DNA of 64,000 nucleotides from Nocardioides soli (GCF_014191495.1 NZ_JACHWR010000002.1:1-64000); one strand, 5' to 3'. Shown: positions 24,965-34,489, counted from the stretch's first letter. The notes: generated from the letters alone by a model not told the origin. Numbers and translations are program-made.

Positions 24965-26625
24965 GACAGGGACTCCGCGATCGGGCCGAGGGCGAGCACG
25001 GGTACGTAGGTCAGGCCGACCACGACCAGGGCGACGCCCGAGAGGAGCGCCACGAAGAGTGGCTGGTGGGTGGGGAGCGTGCCGGCGCTCGGCGGGGAGT
25101 GTCGCTGGCTCGCGAACCGCCCCGCCAGCGCGAGCACGAGGACCATCGGCACGAAGCGCCCGAGCAGCATCAGCAGGCCGAGCAGCGTGTTCCAGAACGG
25201 CGTGCCCGAGGTGAGCCCGCCGAACGCCGAGCCGTTGTTGTTCGCGGCGGAGGTCACGGCGTACAGCGCCTCGGAGAGCCCGTGCGGCCCCGACTCCTGG
25301 AGTCCGGCGAGGCCGTCCTGCGCCGTGATCGCGATCGCGATGCCGACCAGCACGAGCACCGGGGTGGCGAGCACGTAGAGGGCGACGAGGACGATCTCGC
25401 GCTGGCCGATCTTCCGGCCGAGGTACTCCGGCGTGCGCCCGACCATCAGGCCGCAGAGGAACACGGTGACGATCGCGAGCATCAGCATGCCGTAGAGGCC
25501 CGAGCCCACGCCGCCGGGCGCGATCTCGCCCAGCATCATGCCGAACATCGCCACGCCGCCCCCGGGCGCGGTGAGCGAGTCGTGCATCGAGTTGACGGCA
25601 CCGGTGGAGGTGCCGGTCGTGGCCGCGGCGAACAGCGCCGAGGCCGCCTCGCCGAACCGGACCTCCTTGCCCTCCATCGCGCCGCCCGCGGCCTCGGGGG
25701 CCCGGCCGACGCCGGCCATCTCGGCCCAGGTGAGCAGCGTGACCGCGACGCCGAGCAGCAGCGCCATCACCGACAGCACGGCGATCCCCTGGCGGCGGTC
25801 GCGGACGATCAGGCCGAAGGCCCAGGCCATCGCGAAGGGGATCACCAGCATCAGGAAGATCAGGAGGACGTCGGTGAGCGGGGTCGGGTTCTCGAAGGGG
25901 TGGGCGGCGTTGACGTTGTAGAAGCCGCCGCCGTTGGTGCCGAGCTGCTTGATCACCTCCTGGCTGGCCACCGGGCCGCCGGTCACCTGCTGGGTGCCGC
26001 CGGCGAGCGTCTCGACGGTCCGGGTGCCCATCAGGTTCTGGATCGCCCCGCCCGCGACGAGCACGACCGCGGAGACGACGGAGATCGGCAGCAGCACCCG
26101 CAGCACGCCGCGGACCAGGTCCGACCAGAAGTTGCCGACCCGGCCGCCGGCGAGCTGGCGCGCGAGGCCCCGGGCGAAGGCGGCGGCGACCGCCATGCCG
26201 ACCGCGGCGGAGACGAAGTTCTGCACGGTCAGGCCGGACATCTGGAAGAGGTGGCCGACCGTCGACTCCCCGGCGTACCACTGCCAGTTGGTGTTGGTCA
26301 CGAAGCTGACCGCTGTGTTCCACGCGCCGTCGGCCGGCAGCGCGGCGTACCCCAGGCTCAGCGGCAGGTGCTCCTGCACCCGCCCGAGCAGGTAGAGCAG
26401 CAGCAGGCTGACGAGCGAGAAGCCCAGCACCGACATCGTGTACGTCTTCCAGTGCTGGTCGGCGTCCGGGTCGACGCGCAGCAGCCGGTACGCCGTGCGC
26501 TCGACCGCGAGGTGCCGCGGCGAGGTGTAGACGTGGGCGAGGTGGCGGCCCAGGAGGGGGACGGCGACCGCCAGCGCGGCGACGAGCACCGCGATCTGGC
26601 CGAGGGCGGGAGCGAGATCGCTCAC
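24961..26625 (-). CDS. kdpA: K+-transporting ATPase subunit KdpA
   Basis: A 554-residue channel-like subunit with about ten membrane spans. Selectivity-filter repeats are visible: [38 protein letters not shown] and [14 protein letters not shown]. These are the four M-P-M loops that bind K+. The start is a GTG at 26625 ([10 protein letters not shown]), overlapping the stop of the tiny kdpF gene by four bases, and its own stop overlaps kdpB. It is therefore translated as part of a continuous kdpFAB unit. Confidence 0.96.
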   Translation of the reverse strand: MSDLAPALGQIAVLVAALAVAVPLLGRHLAHVYTSPRHLAVERTAYRLLRVDPDADQHWKTYTMSVLGFSLVSLLLLYLLGRVQEHLPLSLGYAALPADGAWNTAVSFVTNTNWQWYAGESTVGHLFQMSGLTVQNFVSAAVGMAVAAAFARGLARQLAGGRVGNFWSDLVRGVLRVLLPISVVSAVVLVAGGAIQNLMGTRTVETLAGGTQQVTGGPVASQEVIKQLGTNGGGFYNVNAAHPFENPTPLTDVLLIFLMLVIPFAMAWAFGLIVRDRRQGIAVLSVMALLLGVAVTLLTWAEMAGVGRAPEAAGGAMEGKEVRFGEAASALFAAATTGTSTGAVNSMHDSLTAPGGGVAMFGMMLGEIAPGGVGSGLYGMLMLAIVTVFLCGLMVGRTPEYLGRKIGQREIVLVALYVLATPVLVLVGIAIAITAQDGLAGLQESGPHGLSEALYAVTSAANNNGSAFGGLTSGTPFWNTLLGLLMLLGRFVPMVLVLALAGRFASQRHSPPSAGTLPTHQPLFVALLSGVALVVVGLTYVPVLALGPIAESLS

Positions 26626-26711
26626 TGGGACCCCCGATCCAGGGCGCCCACCAGCAGGGCGAGCAACCCGAAGACCGCGAGGGTCAGGAGCACGTAGATG
26701 ACATCGGACAC
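26622..26711 (-). CDS. kdpF: K+-transporting ATPase subunit KdpF
   Basis: A 29-residue single-span peptide, [20 protein letters not shown] followed by VGALDRGSQ. This is the classic size and sequence type of KdpF, which stabilises the KdpABC complex and can be missed by automated annotation. It starts with GTG at 26711, and its TGA at 26622-26624 overlaps the GTG of kdpA. Position as first gene of kdpFABCD strengthens the call. Confidence 0.93.
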   Translation of the reverse strand: MSDVIYVLLTLAVFGLLALLVGALDRGSQ

Positions 26712-26752
26712 GCCTCAGTCATAGGTCCGCGCGCGGCGTGCTCGCGCGCGTC

Positions 26753-26802
26753 TTGACGGTTCCTTGACGGGCCACATGGACGCCTTGACGGATCCCTGAC
26801 GG
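26753..26802 (-). promoter_or_regulatory. candidate KdpE operator upstream of kdpF
   Basis: Four copies of (T/C)TGACGG occur at 26753, 26764, 26785 and 26796, i.e. two pairs with 11-base spacing, 21 bases apart. Eleven-base direct repeats are the usual arrangement for OmpR/PhoB-type regulators such as KdpE. The cluster lies 42-91 bases upstream of the kdpF start. TATGAC on the minus strand near 26718-26723 could be the -10 element. Confidence 0.55.
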
Positions 26803-26806
26803 GTGG

Positions 26807-26965
26807 TGGTTTCGAGGCTCAGGCGCCAGGGCGCCTTCGCACCTCAACCACCGTGGCGGTGGTTGAGGTGTGAGGAGCGCCAGCGACGAGCCTCGAAACC
26901 ACCACCTACTCGGTCGATCACGGTGGTTGAGGTGTGAGGAGCGCCAGCGACGAGCCTCGAAACCA
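26807..26965. repeat. cluster of three REP-like palindromic elements
   Basis: One copy (26807-26852) is inverted relative to two identical 44-base copies at 26858-26901 and 26922-26965. The termini are GGTGGTTGAGG and CTCGAAACCA. The same family occurs inside kdpB. The cluster lies between kdpF and the next operon, and together with the operator accounts for the 266-base gap. Confidence 0.85.
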
Positions 26966-26977
26966 TCCGGACGCGAC

Positions 26978-28561
26978 TCAGCGCGGGACGCGCACCAGCA
27001 GCCGGCCGTGCACGCAGGTCATCCGCAGCTCCCGGCCCGGGCCGATCGAGTCGCCGTCGAGCTGCCGGGGGGTGTCGGCGGCGGCGCGCACCACGACGGT
27101 GTGGCCGGTCATCCGTTTGACGAGGTCGTCGGTGCGGGGGCGGCGAGCGAGCACCCGGTAGGCGAGCGGGATCCAGGACAGGAACTTGCGCGGGTGCAGC
27201 AGCACCACGTCGAGCACGCCGTCGTCGATGGCGGCGTCCGGCAGCAGCGGCATGCCCGCCTGGAGGAAGCCGACGTTGCCGACGACGATGGTGCGGGCGC
27301 GATGCTTGGTGAACTCGCCGTCGTCGACGCAGACCTCGACCCGGACGGCCGGGAACATCAGGGACTTCAGGGCGGAGAGCACGTAGGCGACCCAGCCGAT
27401 CTTCTTCTTGATGTCCTCGTTGACGCCCTCCATGATCGCGGCGTCGAACCCCATGCCGGCCATCACCAGGAAGTGGGTGTCCTCGAAGCCGTCGCCGGAG
27501 ACCTCGACCAGGTCGATCGCTCGGTCCTGGCCGTTGAGGGCGACGTCGATCGCCGCGCGCAGGTAGAGCGGGATGTCGAGGTTGCGGGCCAGCAGGTTGC
27601 CGGTGCCGGCGGGGATGATCCCGACCGGGATCCCGGTGCCGGCGAGCTCGGCGCACACCTCGCGCACCGTGCCGTCGCCCCCGCAGACCAGCACCAGGTC
27701 GGCGCCCGCGACCGACGCCGCCTCGGCCATGCCGGTGCCGGGGTCCTCGACGGTCGTGTAGTGCCAGCTGGGTGTGGACCAGCCGGCCTCGGCGGCCATC
27801 GTCGACACGATCGCCTTGAACTGCCCGACGTCCTCCACCTTGATCGGGTTGAGGATCACCGCGAGCTGCTTCTCCGAGACGAAGACCTCGGGCAGCGGCT
27901 CGACGCTCTCCGCGTGGCCGCGCGGCCGGGGGTTGTAGAGGCCGATCGCGAGCAGCACGAACCCGGCGCCGAGCAGCACCCCGCCGACCACGTCGGAGGG
28001 GTAGTGGCGCCCGAGCAGCACCCGGTCGAGGCAGACGACCACGACGAGCAGCACCGCCCCGACGTACGCCAGGCGGCGCACGCTGCGCCGACGGACCAGC
28101 ATCCCGACCAGCACGATCACGATGCCGGCGAACGCCGTGATCGAGGACGCGTGGCCGGAGGGGAAGGCGCCGTTGTGCAGCAGCGCCTCGGTGCTCTGCC
28201 ACGGCGGCCGGTCGCGGTCGACCAGGCCCTTGAGCAGGGTCGTCGCCACCGCCGTCACGATCATCACGCCGGCGGTGAAGAACGCCGCCCGGTGGTAGCG
28301 ACGCAGCAGCAGCACGAAGAGCACGGCGGTGTAGGCCGTCATCGCGATCGTCCCGGTGGCGACCTCGATCACCCGCAGCACGTCGTGCAGCCAGCCGACG
28401 TCGGTCGCCCAGGTCTGCGATCCCTCGCCGCGGTCGTCGAGGTCGACGAGCCACGCGGCGTCACCCACGACCGCCAGCAGCAACAGCCCGAAGAGCACGA
28501 AGCACAAGGCGGCCCAGCTCAGCACGGTGGCGCGGGGGCGGTCGAGCACGTGGATCCTCAC
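26978..28561 (-). CDS. PAP2 phosphatase - diacylglycerol/lipid kinase fusion
   Basis: A 527-residue protein joining two usually separate enzymes. Residues ~1-215 form a PAP2 membrane phosphatase with about five spans and all three motifs: [13 protein letters not shown] and [12 protein letters not shown]. From about residue 230 a DAGK/YegS-type lipid kinase begins ([10 protein letters not shown]). It carries the nucleotide loop [11 protein letters not shown] and [15 protein letters not shown]. The fusion could interconvert phosphorylated and dephosphorylated lipids at the membrane, but substrates are unknown. The kinase glycine-rich loops are intact. ATG at 28561. The gene is divergent from serS with a palindromic element between. 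Confidence 0.9.
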   Translation of the reverse strand: MRIHVLDRPRATVLSWAALCFVLFGLLLLAVVGDAAWLVDLDDRGEGSQTWATDVGWLHDVLRVIEVATGTIAMTAYTAVLFVLLLRRYHRAAFFTAGVMIVTAVATTLLKGLVDRDRPPWQSTEALLHNGAFPSGHASSITAFAGIVIVLVGMLVRRRSVRRLAYVGAVLLVVVVCLDRVLLGRHYPSDVVGGVLLGAGFVLLAIGLYNPRPRGHAESVEPLPEVFVSEKQLAVILNPIKVEDVGQFKAIVSTMAAEAGWSTPSWHYTTVEDPGTGMAEAASVAGADLVLVCGGDGTVREVCAELAGTGIPVGIIPAGTGNLLARNLDIPLYLRAAIDVALNGQDRAIDLVEVSGDGFEDTHFLVMAGMGFDAAIMEGVNEDIKKKIGWVAYVLSALKSLMFPAVRVEVCVDDGEFTKHRARTIVVGNVGFLQAGMPLLPDAAIDDGVLDVVLLHPRKFLSWIPLAYRVLARRPRTDDLVKRMTGHTVVVRAAADTPRQLDGDSIGPGRELRMTCVHGRLLVRVPR

Positions 28562-28669
28562 GGTCGGGGGCGTCTGCTCGGAAAGTATGCCGGGAGCGCC
28601 GGTTCTCCCCAGGCACCGCTATCTCGCGAGCGCGCCCCGACCCGCCCCGGATAGCCTGGCAGCGTGACC

Positions 28670-28719
28670 TCACCCCACGAAATCGCTCGCTGCGCTCCCG
28701 ATTGCGCGGGGACCCCGAG
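28670..28719. repeat. dispersed palindromic element upstream of serS
   Basis: It begins TCACCCCACGAAATCGC, ends CGCGGGGACCCCGAG and directly abuts the serS start. The outer CCCC/GGGG and inner ATCG/CGAT words pair. It matches the 68-base element at 30004-30071 at both ends. Confidence 0.75.
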
Positions 28720-30003
28720 ATGATCGATCCCCGCATCCTCCGTGAAGACCCCGACCGCGTGCGCGCCGCCCAGGCCAAGCGCGGCCTCTCCGGCGAGGTC
28801 GTGGACCGGGCGCTCTCCGCCGACCAGGCACGACGTCAGGCGATCACCGACTTCGAGTCGAAGCGGGCCGAGCAGAAGGCGCTCGGCAAGCAGGTCGCGC
28901 AGGCCCAGGGCGAGGAGAAGCAGGAGCTGCTGGCCCGCACCAAGGCGCTCGCCGCCGAGGTGAAGCAGGCCGAGGCCGCGCAGGGCGAGGCCGAGGCCGG
29001 GTGGCAGGACGCGATCATGAGCATCCCCAACCTGGCCGCCGCAGAGGCGCCGGCCGGGGGCGAGGACGACTTCGTCGTCCTCGAGACCGTCGGCACGCCC
29101 CGCGACTTCGCCGCCGAGGGCTTCGAGCCGCGCGATCACGTCGAGCTGGGCCGGATCCTCGGCGCCATCGACCTCGACCGCGGCGCGAAGGTGTCGGGCT
29201 CGCGCTTCTACTTCCTCACCGGAGCCGGTGCCGAGCTCGAGTTGGCGCTGATCAACCTCGCCATGGAGCAGGCCCGCGAGGCCGGCTTCACCCAGGTGAT
29301 CGCGCCGTCGATGGTCAAGCCGCGCGCGATGGACGGCACCGGCTTCCTCGGCCAGGCGGCCGACGACGTCTACCGGATCGAGGGGCAGGACATGTACCTC
29401 GTCGGCACCTCGGAGGTGCCGATGGCGGCCTACCACTCCGACGAGATCCTCGACGGCGGCGCGCTGCCGCTGCGGTACGCCGCGTTCAGCCCCTGCTTCC
29501 GCAAGGAGGCCGGCTCGCACGGCAAGGACACCAAGGGCATCATCCGGGTGCACTGGTTCGACAAGGTCGAGATGTTCGTCTACACGACGACCGAGGAGTC
29601 GTACGCCGAGCACCAGCGGCTGCTCGAGTGGGAGAAGCAGTTCCTCGACAAGCTCGAGCTGGCCTACCGGGTCATCGACGTCGCCGCCGGCGACCTCGGG
29701 CTCTCGGCGATCCGCAAGTTCGACTGCGAGGCGTGGATCCCGACCCAGGGCAAGTACCGCGAGCTCACCTCGACCTCGAACTGCACCGAGTTCCAGACCC
29801 GCCGGCTCGACACCCGCGGGCGGTTCCCGAGCGACCAGGGCGGCACGAAGCCGATCTCGACGCTCAACGGCACGCTGTGCGCGATGACCCGCACGATCGT
29901 CGCGATCCTCGAGACCCACCAGCAGGCCGACGGCTCGGTGCGGGTCCCGAAGGCGCTCCAGAAGTGGCTCGGCCGCGACGTCCTGGAGCCGGTCCAGCAG
30001 TGA
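28720..30003 (+). CDS. serS: seryl-tRNA synthetase
   Basis: A 427-residue class II synthetase charging tRNA-Ser. [20 protein letters not shown] begins the N-terminal coiled-coil arm, which runs to about residue 105 with heptad-like stretches and recognises the long variable arm of tRNA-Ser. Class II motif 2 is [20 protein letters not shown] and motif 3 is [30 protein letters not shown] contains the Ser/ATP-pocket residues. The ATG at 28720 was chosen over a TTG at 28702 that lies within the upstream repeat. Two tRNA-Ser genes are also in the window. Confidence 0.97.
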   Translation: MIDPRILREDPDRVRAAQAKRGLSGEVVDRALSADQARRQAITDFESKRAEQKALGKQVAQAQGEEKQELLARTKALAAEVKQAEAAQGEAEAGWQDAIMSIPNLAAAEAPAGGEDDFVVLETVGTPRDFAAEGFEPRDHVELGRILGAIDLDRGAKVSGSRFYFLTGAGAELELALINLAMEQAREAGFTQVIAPSMVKPRAMDGTGFLGQAADDVYRIEGQDMYLVGTSEVPMAAYHSDEILDGGALPLRYAAFSPCFRKEAGSHGKDTKGIIRVHWFDKVEMFVYTTTEESYAEHQRLLEWEKQFLDKLELAYRVIDVAAGDLGLSAIRKFDCEAWIPTQGKYRELTSTSNCTEFQTRRLDTRGRFPSDQGGTKPISTLNGTLCAMTRTIVAILETHQQADGSVRVPKALQKWLGRDVLEPVQQ

Positions 30004-30071
30004 TCACCCCACGAAATCGCGCGCTTCCCCCGCTTCGCTCCTCCAGCCCACGATTCCGCGGGGACCCCGAG
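30004..30071. repeat. dispersed palindromic element between serS and HAD gene
   Basis: It starts TCACCCCACGAAATCGC in the base after the serS stop codon and ends CGCGGGGACCCCGAG at the GTG of the next gene. It shares both ends with 28670-28719 but has an 18-base longer middle. Confidence 0.75.
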
Positions 30072-30907
30072 TGAACACGCGCAACGGCTGGCGGCCCGAG
30101 CTGGTCGCCCTCGACATCGACGGCACGATCCTGAAGTGGGTCGAGGGTGCCGGCATGACCCACGAGGAGATCTCCCCGGCGGTCAAGGCCTCCGTGCACC
30201 GGGCGCTCGACGCGGGCGCCCACGTCGTCCTCGCCAGCGGCCGGTCGCCGCACGGCATGACCGGCGTGGCCGACATGCTCGACCTGTACGACGAGCGGCG
30301 CGACCGGCTCTGGATCGTGGCGTCCAACGGCGCCGTCGTACTCCGCTACCCCCCGGTCGAGGTGGTCCACGAGGAGACCTTCGACGCTCGACCGGCCGTC
30401 GAGGCGATCCTCGAGCGGCAGCCGAACGCGATCGTGGCGGTCGAGGACCGCGGCGTCGGCTACAAGGTGAGCCGGGCGTTCCCCGACGGCGAGCTCTCCG
30501 GCGACATGGTCGTCACCGGCATCGACGACCTGCTCGCGGCCGAGGTCAGCCGGGTGATCATCCGCGACCCCGACGCGACGGCCGACGAGTTCGTGAAGCT
30601 CGCGGAGGAGCTCGGCCTGCACGGCACCAACTACGTCGTCGGCTGGACCGCCTGGCTCGATCTCGCGCCGGTGGGCGTCTCCAAGGCCTCCGGCCTCGAC
30701 CACGTCGCGCGCGAGCTCGGCATCGACCCCGCGGCGGCGCTGGCCGTCGGCGACGGCCGCAACGACCTCGAGATGTTCGAGTGGGCCGGCCGCGCGGTCG
30801 CGATGGGGCAGGCGATCCAGCTCGTGCTCGACGCCGCCGACGCCGTGACCGACAGCGTCTACGAGGACGGTCTCGCCACCGAGCTCTCGCGGTGGTACCC
30901 CGGATGA
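30071..30907 (+). CDS. HAD-IIB (Cof-type) phosphatase
   Basis: A 278-residue haloacid dehalogenase-like hydrolase. Motif I is LVALDIDGTIL with the nucleophile and acid Asp pair, motif II is VVLASGRSP, motif III is the Lys in GVSKASGLDHVA and motif IV is AVGDGRNDLEMFEWAG. The cap between motifs II and III is the C2B type. Substrates are usually sugar phosphates or similar. The GTG start at 30071 abuts a repeat element. Its stop overlaps the GNAT gene by four bases, and a second HAD gene follows that, so three genes form an operon. Confidence 0.92.
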   Translation: MNTRNGWRPELVALDIDGTILKWVEGAGMTHEEISPAVKASVHRALDAGAHVVLASGRSPHGMTGVADMLDLYDERRDRLWIVASNGAVVLRYPPVEVVHEETFDARPAVEAILERQPNAIVAVEDRGVGYKVSRAFPDGELSGDMVVTGIDDLLAAEVSRVIIRDPDATADEFVKLAEELGLHGTNYVVGWTAWLDLAPVGVSKASGLDHVARELGIDPAAALAVGDGRNDLEMFEWAGRAVAMGQAIQLVLDAADAVTDSVYEDGLATELSRWYPG

Positions 30908-31395
30908 CCCTGCCCGCGATGGTCACCACGGAGCGGCTCCGGCTGCCGCTGTGGACGGCCGACGACGTCGCGGCGATCCGGAGCGGTGAGCGCCGCCCGG
31001 GTTGGCACCCCGACTACCCGCGGCGCGACGACCTCGACGCCGCCGGGCTGTGGCGCGAGGGCGACTGCTGGGCGCCGCGGCACATCGTCCGCGGCGTGAC
31101 CGCGCTCGGCTCGATCGGCTTCTTCGGCCCGCCGGAGCCGGCCGCCGACGGGGTGCCCGAGGTCGAGGTCGGCTACGGCCTGGTCGACGAGGCCCACGGC
31201 TACGGCTTCGCGACCGAGGCGCTCCAGGCCCTGCTGGCCGAGGCCGACGCGCTCGGCGTCCGCGTGCGGGCCAGCGTCGAGCCCACCAACAAGCCGAGCA
31301 TCCGGGTGCTCGCGAAGTGCGGCTTCACCGAGCTGCGCGGCGCCAACGAGGACGGCGAGCTCGTGATGGCGCGGCCGTTGCCCGCCGGTGGCTGA
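30904..31395 (+). CDS. GNAT family N-acetyltransferase
   Basis: A 163-residue GNAT protein. TTERLRLPLWTADDVAAI is the usual RimJ-like N-terminus, GSIGFFGPP and VEVGYGLVDEAHGYGFATEA supply strands 4 and the acetyl-CoA loop (atypical H-G-Y-G-F-A version of Q/R-x-x-G-x-G/A), and NKPSIRVLAKCGFTEL is the C-terminal helix-strand. The acceptor is unknown. The ATG at 30904 overlaps the upstream HAD stop, and the 3' end overlaps the next HAD gene by eight bases. Confidence 0.9.
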   Translation: MTLPAMVTTERLRLPLWTADDVAAIRSGERRPGWHPDYPRRDDLDAAGLWREGDCWAPRHIVRGVTALGSIGFFGPPEPAADGVPEVEVGYGLVDEAHGYGFATEALQALLAEADALGVRVRASVEPTNKPSIRVLAKCGFTELRGANEDGELVMARPLPAGG

Positions 31396-32197
31396 GGTGC
31401 GCGCGGCGCGGCCCCGCCTCGTCGCCACCGACCTCGACGGCACCCTGGTCCGCAGCGACGGCAGCGTGTCGGCGTACACCGCCGAGGTCCTCGCCCAGAT
31501 CGAGGCGCGCGGCGTGCCCGTCGTCTTCGTGACCGGGCGCCCGCTGCGCTGGACCGAGGAGGTCTTCGAGCACGTCGGTGAGCACGGCCTCGCGGTCGTC
31601 TCCAACGGGGCGCTGGTGTGGGACGTCGCCCGGCACCGGTCCCACCTCGAGCGCCCGATCGAGCCCGCCCTCGGCCTCGAGGCCTGTCGGCTGCTGCGCG
31701 CCGCGCTGCCGGACGCCGCGTTCGCCGTCGAGACGCTGGCGGGGTTCGGGCTCGAGGACCACTTCGTCGAGCTGGCTCCGGTGCCGGCCGACGCCCGCCG
31801 CGGGCCGGTGGAGGAGCTCCTCGACCGACCGGCGCTCAAGCTGCTGGCGCGCCACGAGCGGCTCGGCCCGCAGGAGTTCTGGGAGCTCGCCGAGCAGGCC
31901 GTCGGCGGCCGGCTCGTGATCACCTGGTCGTCGACCTCATCGCTGCTGGAGATCAGCGCCCCCGGGGTGACCAAGGCCTCGACGCTCGAGCTGCTGTGCA
32001 CCGACCTGGGCGTCGACGCGGCCGACGTGGTCGCCTTCGGCGACATGCCCAACGACCTGCCGATGCTGGCCTGGGCCGGCTCGTCGTACGCCATGGCCGG
32101 CGCCCACCCGACCGTCCTGGAGACCGCGCTCCACCGCGCGGGCTCGAACGACGACGACGGCGTGGCCCGGGTGCTGGCTGGTCTCTTCGACCTGTGA
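31388..32197 (+). CDS. HAD-IIB (Cof-type) phosphatase, second copy
   Basis: A 269-residue relative of the upstream HAD protein. Motif I is LVATDLDGTLVRSDG, motif II is VVFVTGRPLRW, motif III comes from GVTKASTLELL and motif IV is AFGDMPNDLPMLAWAG followed by YAMAGAHP. Those residues are enough for catalysis. The two HAD proteins bracket an acetyltransferase, so they may act on related small molecules. GTG at 31388 gives MAEVRAARPRL. A secreted protein gene follows after nine bases. Confidence 0.92.
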   Translation: MAEVRAARPRLVATDLDGTLVRSDGSVSAYTAEVLAQIEARGVPVVFVTGRPLRWTEEVFEHVGEHGLAVVSNGALVWDVARHRSHLERPIEPALGLEACRLLRAALPDAAFAVETLAGFGLEDHFVELAPVPADARRGPVEELLDRPALKLLARHERLGPQEFWELAEQAVGGRLVITWSSTSSLLEISAPGVTKASTLELLCTDLGVDAADVVAFGDMPNDLPMLAWAGSSYAMAGAHPTVLETALHRAGSNDDDGVARVLAGLFDL

Positions 32198-32206
32198 TCT
32201 GTTGAG

Positions 32207-32791
32207 ATGTTCGTCGTGTCCCTCGTCCGATCGGCCCTCGCCGCGCTCCTGCTCTCCTCGGCGGGCGTGGTCGCGGTGGGCGCGGCGCCGGCCGTGGCCG
32301 CGTGCCCGGCCGACCGGGGGAGCCTGGAGGAGCATGCCAAGGGCGCCAACGGTGTCTTCACCGGCACCGTCGCCGATCGGAGCGTCGCCGGCACGACCGT
32401 GACCTACGTCGTCGACGCCGACCTGGTCTTCAAGGGCCCGGTCGCGACGTCGCAGGTCGAGGTCACCACCGACGCCCGGCGCGCCAGGTGCGGCAAGCCG
32501 GGGCTGCGCCCCGGGGCGGACTACGTGTTCTTCGTCCGGCGCGACGGCGACGCGCTGAGCACCGACAGTCGCAGCGGCACCGCGCCGGCGACCGAGGTGT
32601 ACGTCGGGCAGGTCGAGCGGCTGCTCGGCGCCGGTCGCCCGGCGGTCGAGCCCGAGCCGGAGCCGGCCACCTTCACGACCGTCGCCGACGAGCCCGTCGA
32701 GCTCCGGCGACTGGCCGCGCCGGGCGCCGCCCTGGTGATCGTGGGGCTGCTGGGCCTGGTCTTCGTGGCCTGGCGCGGGCGGCGGGCCTGA
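32207..32791 (+). CDS. secreted, membrane-anchored protein with possible netrin-like domain
   Basis: A 194-residue protein. The N-terminus (MFVVSLVRSALAALLLSSAG) is a signal peptide ending near AVAA. The mature part begins with a Cys (CPADRGSLEEH) and contains VFTGTVADRS, TYVVDADLVFKGP and RCGKPGLRPGADYVFFVRRD. This spacing of a leading Cys and beta strands is reminiscent of the NTR/TIMP-like OB fold, but I cannot confirm it. A Pro/Glu-rich linker leads to a C-terminal span (ALVIVGLLGLVFVAW) and a basic tail, so the protein is probably anchored outside the membrane. A palindromic terminator element follows its stop. Confidence 0.72.
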   Translation: MFVVSLVRSALAALLLSSAGVVAVGAAPAVAACPADRGSLEEHAKGANGVFTGTVADRSVAGTTVTYVVDADLVFKGPVATSQVEVTTDARRARCGKPGLRPGADYVFFVRRDGDALSTDSRSGTAPATEVYVGQVERLLGAGRPAVEPEPEPATFTTVADEPVELRRLAAPGAALVIVGLLGLVFVAWRGRRA

Positions 32792-32802
32792 CGGCTTCCC
32801 CC

Positions 32803-32830
32803 AGGGATACCCGGTGCACCGGGTATCCCT
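32803..32830. repeat. palindromic element/terminator, copy 1
   Basis: A perfect 28-base palindrome built on AGGGATACCCGGTG. It lies 11 bases after a stop and before a convergent stop. The copy at 47005 keeps the pairing while changing a base pair. GCACTTCTC follows in both. Confidence 0.85.
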
Positions 32831-32881
32831 GCACTTCTCGGGGTGTGCAGACGGGCAGAAGCGAGGGAAGTGCCCGAGCGG

Positions 32882-33469
32882 TCAGAGGTACATGCCGCCG
32901 GAATCACCCGGGGTCGGCGGCGGCTGGTCGCCGGCGCCGGGCTGGACGCCGGGGGCGCCGGGGCGGCTCATGCCGGGCGGCAGGCCGCGGCGGATCTGCT
33001 CGAACTGCGCCCGGGCGGCCACCTGCTGGGCGTAGATCGCGGTCTGGATGCCGTGGAAGAGGCCCTCGAGCCAGCCCACCAGCTGGGCCTGGGCGATCCG
33101 CAGCTCGCCGTCGGACGGCGTGGCGTCGTCAGTGAAGGGTAGCGACAGTCGCTCGAGCTCCTCGACCAGCTCGGGGGCGAGGCCCTCCTCGAGCTCCTTG
33201 ATCGAGGCCTGGTGGATCTCCTTGAGCCGCTGCCGGCTCGCCTCGTCGAGCGGCGCCGAGCGCACCTCCTCGAGCAGCTGCCGGATCATGCTGCCGATCC
33301 GCATCACCTTCGCCGGCTGCTCGACCAGCTCGGTCACCGAGCGCTCGCTGTCGTCGTCCCCGTCGGCCGCCGCGGACACGGCGGAGGCGGGCACGGCGGC
33401 CACCGGCTGCCCGTCGGGTCCGATGATGACGACCTGCTGCTCGGCTTGCGGGGAGTCCTGCTCGCTCAT
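32882..33469 (-). CDS. bpa: bacterial proteasome activator Bpa
   Basis: A 195-residue DUF2587 protein, related to mycobacterial Bpa (Rv3780). It forms a ring that opens the 20S proteasome for ATP-independent degradation. Conserved parts are LVEQPAKVMRIGSMIRQLL, APELVEELERLSLPF and ELRIAQAQLVGWLEGLFHGI. The C-terminus ends GGMYL, equivalent to the GQYL tail that docks into proteasome alpha pockets; the penultimate Tyr and Leu are kept. The N-terminal ~40 residues are acidic and disordered-looking. ATG at 33469 has GGAG just before it; a GTG nine bases upstream is an alternative. It implies a proteasome-containing actinobacterium. Confidence 0.93.
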   Translation of the reverse strand: MSEQDSPQAEQQVVIIGPDGQPVAAVPASAVSAAADGDDDSERSVTELVEQPAKVMRIGSMIRQLLEEVRSAPLDEASRQRLKEIHQASIKELEEGLAPELVEELERLSLPFTDDATPSDGELRIAQAQLVGWLEGLFHGIQTAIYAQQVAARAQFEQIRRGLPPGMSRPGAPGVQPGAGDQPPPTPGDSGGMYL

Positions 33470-33511
33470 GATCTCCACCGTATCGGTGTCGGTGAAGGCA
33501 TCGGGAAGGGA

Positions 33512-34489
33512 TCAGACGGTGAGCAGGATCTTCCCGCTGTGCTCGCCCGACTCCATGAACGCGTGCGCACCGGCCGCCTCGGCCAGCGGGAACGACCTGC
33601 CCACGACCGGGCGCACCAGGCCCTCGGCGACCAGCGGCCACACGTGCTCGACGACCGACACGCAGATGGCGGCCTTCTCGTCGCTCGGCCGACCGCGCAG
33701 GTTGGTCGCGATCACCGCGCCGCGCTTGCGGAGCAGCTTGTTGATGTCGAGCTCCGCCCGGGTGCCGCCCTGCATGCCGATGATGACCAGCCGGCCCTGG
33801 ATCGCGAGCGCGTCGATGTTGCGGTCGAGGTACTTGGCGCCCATGTTGTCGAGGATCACGTCGGCGCCGCGGCCGTCGGTCGCGTCCTTCACGACGGCCA
33901 CGAAGTCCTGCTCGCGGTAGTCGATGGTCACGTCGGCACCCAGCGCCGCGCAGGCCGCCAGCTTGTCGGGACTGCCGGCGGTGATGGCCACCCGGGCGCC
34001 CAGCCGGTGGGCGAGCTGGATCGCGAACGACCCGATGCCACCCGCCCCGCCGTGCACCAGCAGCGTCTCCTGCGGCTGCAGGCCGGCGACCATGAACACG
34101 TTCGACCACACCGTGGCGGCGACCTCGGGGAGCGCCGCGGCGGTGACCAGGTCGACGCCGGCGGGCAGCGGCATCAGCTGCCCGGCCGGTACGACGACCC
34201 GCTCGGCGTACCCGCCCCCGGCCAGCAGGGCGCAGGCCTGGTCGCCGACCGACCAGCCCTCGACGCCGGATCCGATCGCCGCGACCGTGCCGCTGCACTC
34301 CATGCCGATCACGTCGGACGCTCCGGGCGGCGGCGGGTAGAAGCCCTGGCGCTGCAGCAGGTCGGCCCGGTTCAGGCCGGCCGCGGCGACGTCGAGCAGC
34401 ACCTCGCCGGGGCCGGGCTCGGGGTCGGGCAGCTCCGCGACGGACAGGACCTCGGGGCCGCCGGGCTCGGCGGCGATGACGGCGCGCAT
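33512..34489 (-). CDS. zinc-independent NAD(P)H quinone oxidoreductase (QOR-like, MDR family)
   Basis: A 325-residue medium-chain dehydrogenase/reductase. GLNRADLLQRQGFYPPPPGA is the strongly conserved PIG3/quinone-oxidoreductase signature. The Rossmann loop is LLVHGGAGGIGSFAIQLAHR, a classical G-x-x-G-x-x-A/S-type NADPH site. Catalytic zinc ligands are absent. ICVSVVEHVWPLV and a C-terminal SGEHSGKILL complete the family pattern. It probably reduces quinones with NADPH in the cytoplasm. ATG at 34489. The 179-base gap upstream (34490-34668) contains no gene and no clear regulatory site. Confidence 0.92.
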   Translation of the reverse strand: MRAVIAAEPGGPEVLSVAELPDPEPGPGEVLLDVAAAGLNRADLLQRQGFYPPPPGASDVIGMECSGTVAAIGSGVEGWSVGDQACALLAGGGYAERVVVPAGQLMPLPAGVDLVTAAALPEVAATVWSNVFMVAGLQPQETLLVHGGAGGIGSFAIQLAHRLGARVAITAGSPDKLAACAALGADVTIDYREQDFVAVVKDATDGRGADVILDNMGAKYLDRNIDALAIQGRLVIIGMQGGTRAELDINKLLRKRGAVIATNLRGRPSDEKAAICVSVVEHVWPLVAEGLVRPVVGRSFPLAEAAGAHAFMESGEHSGKILLTV

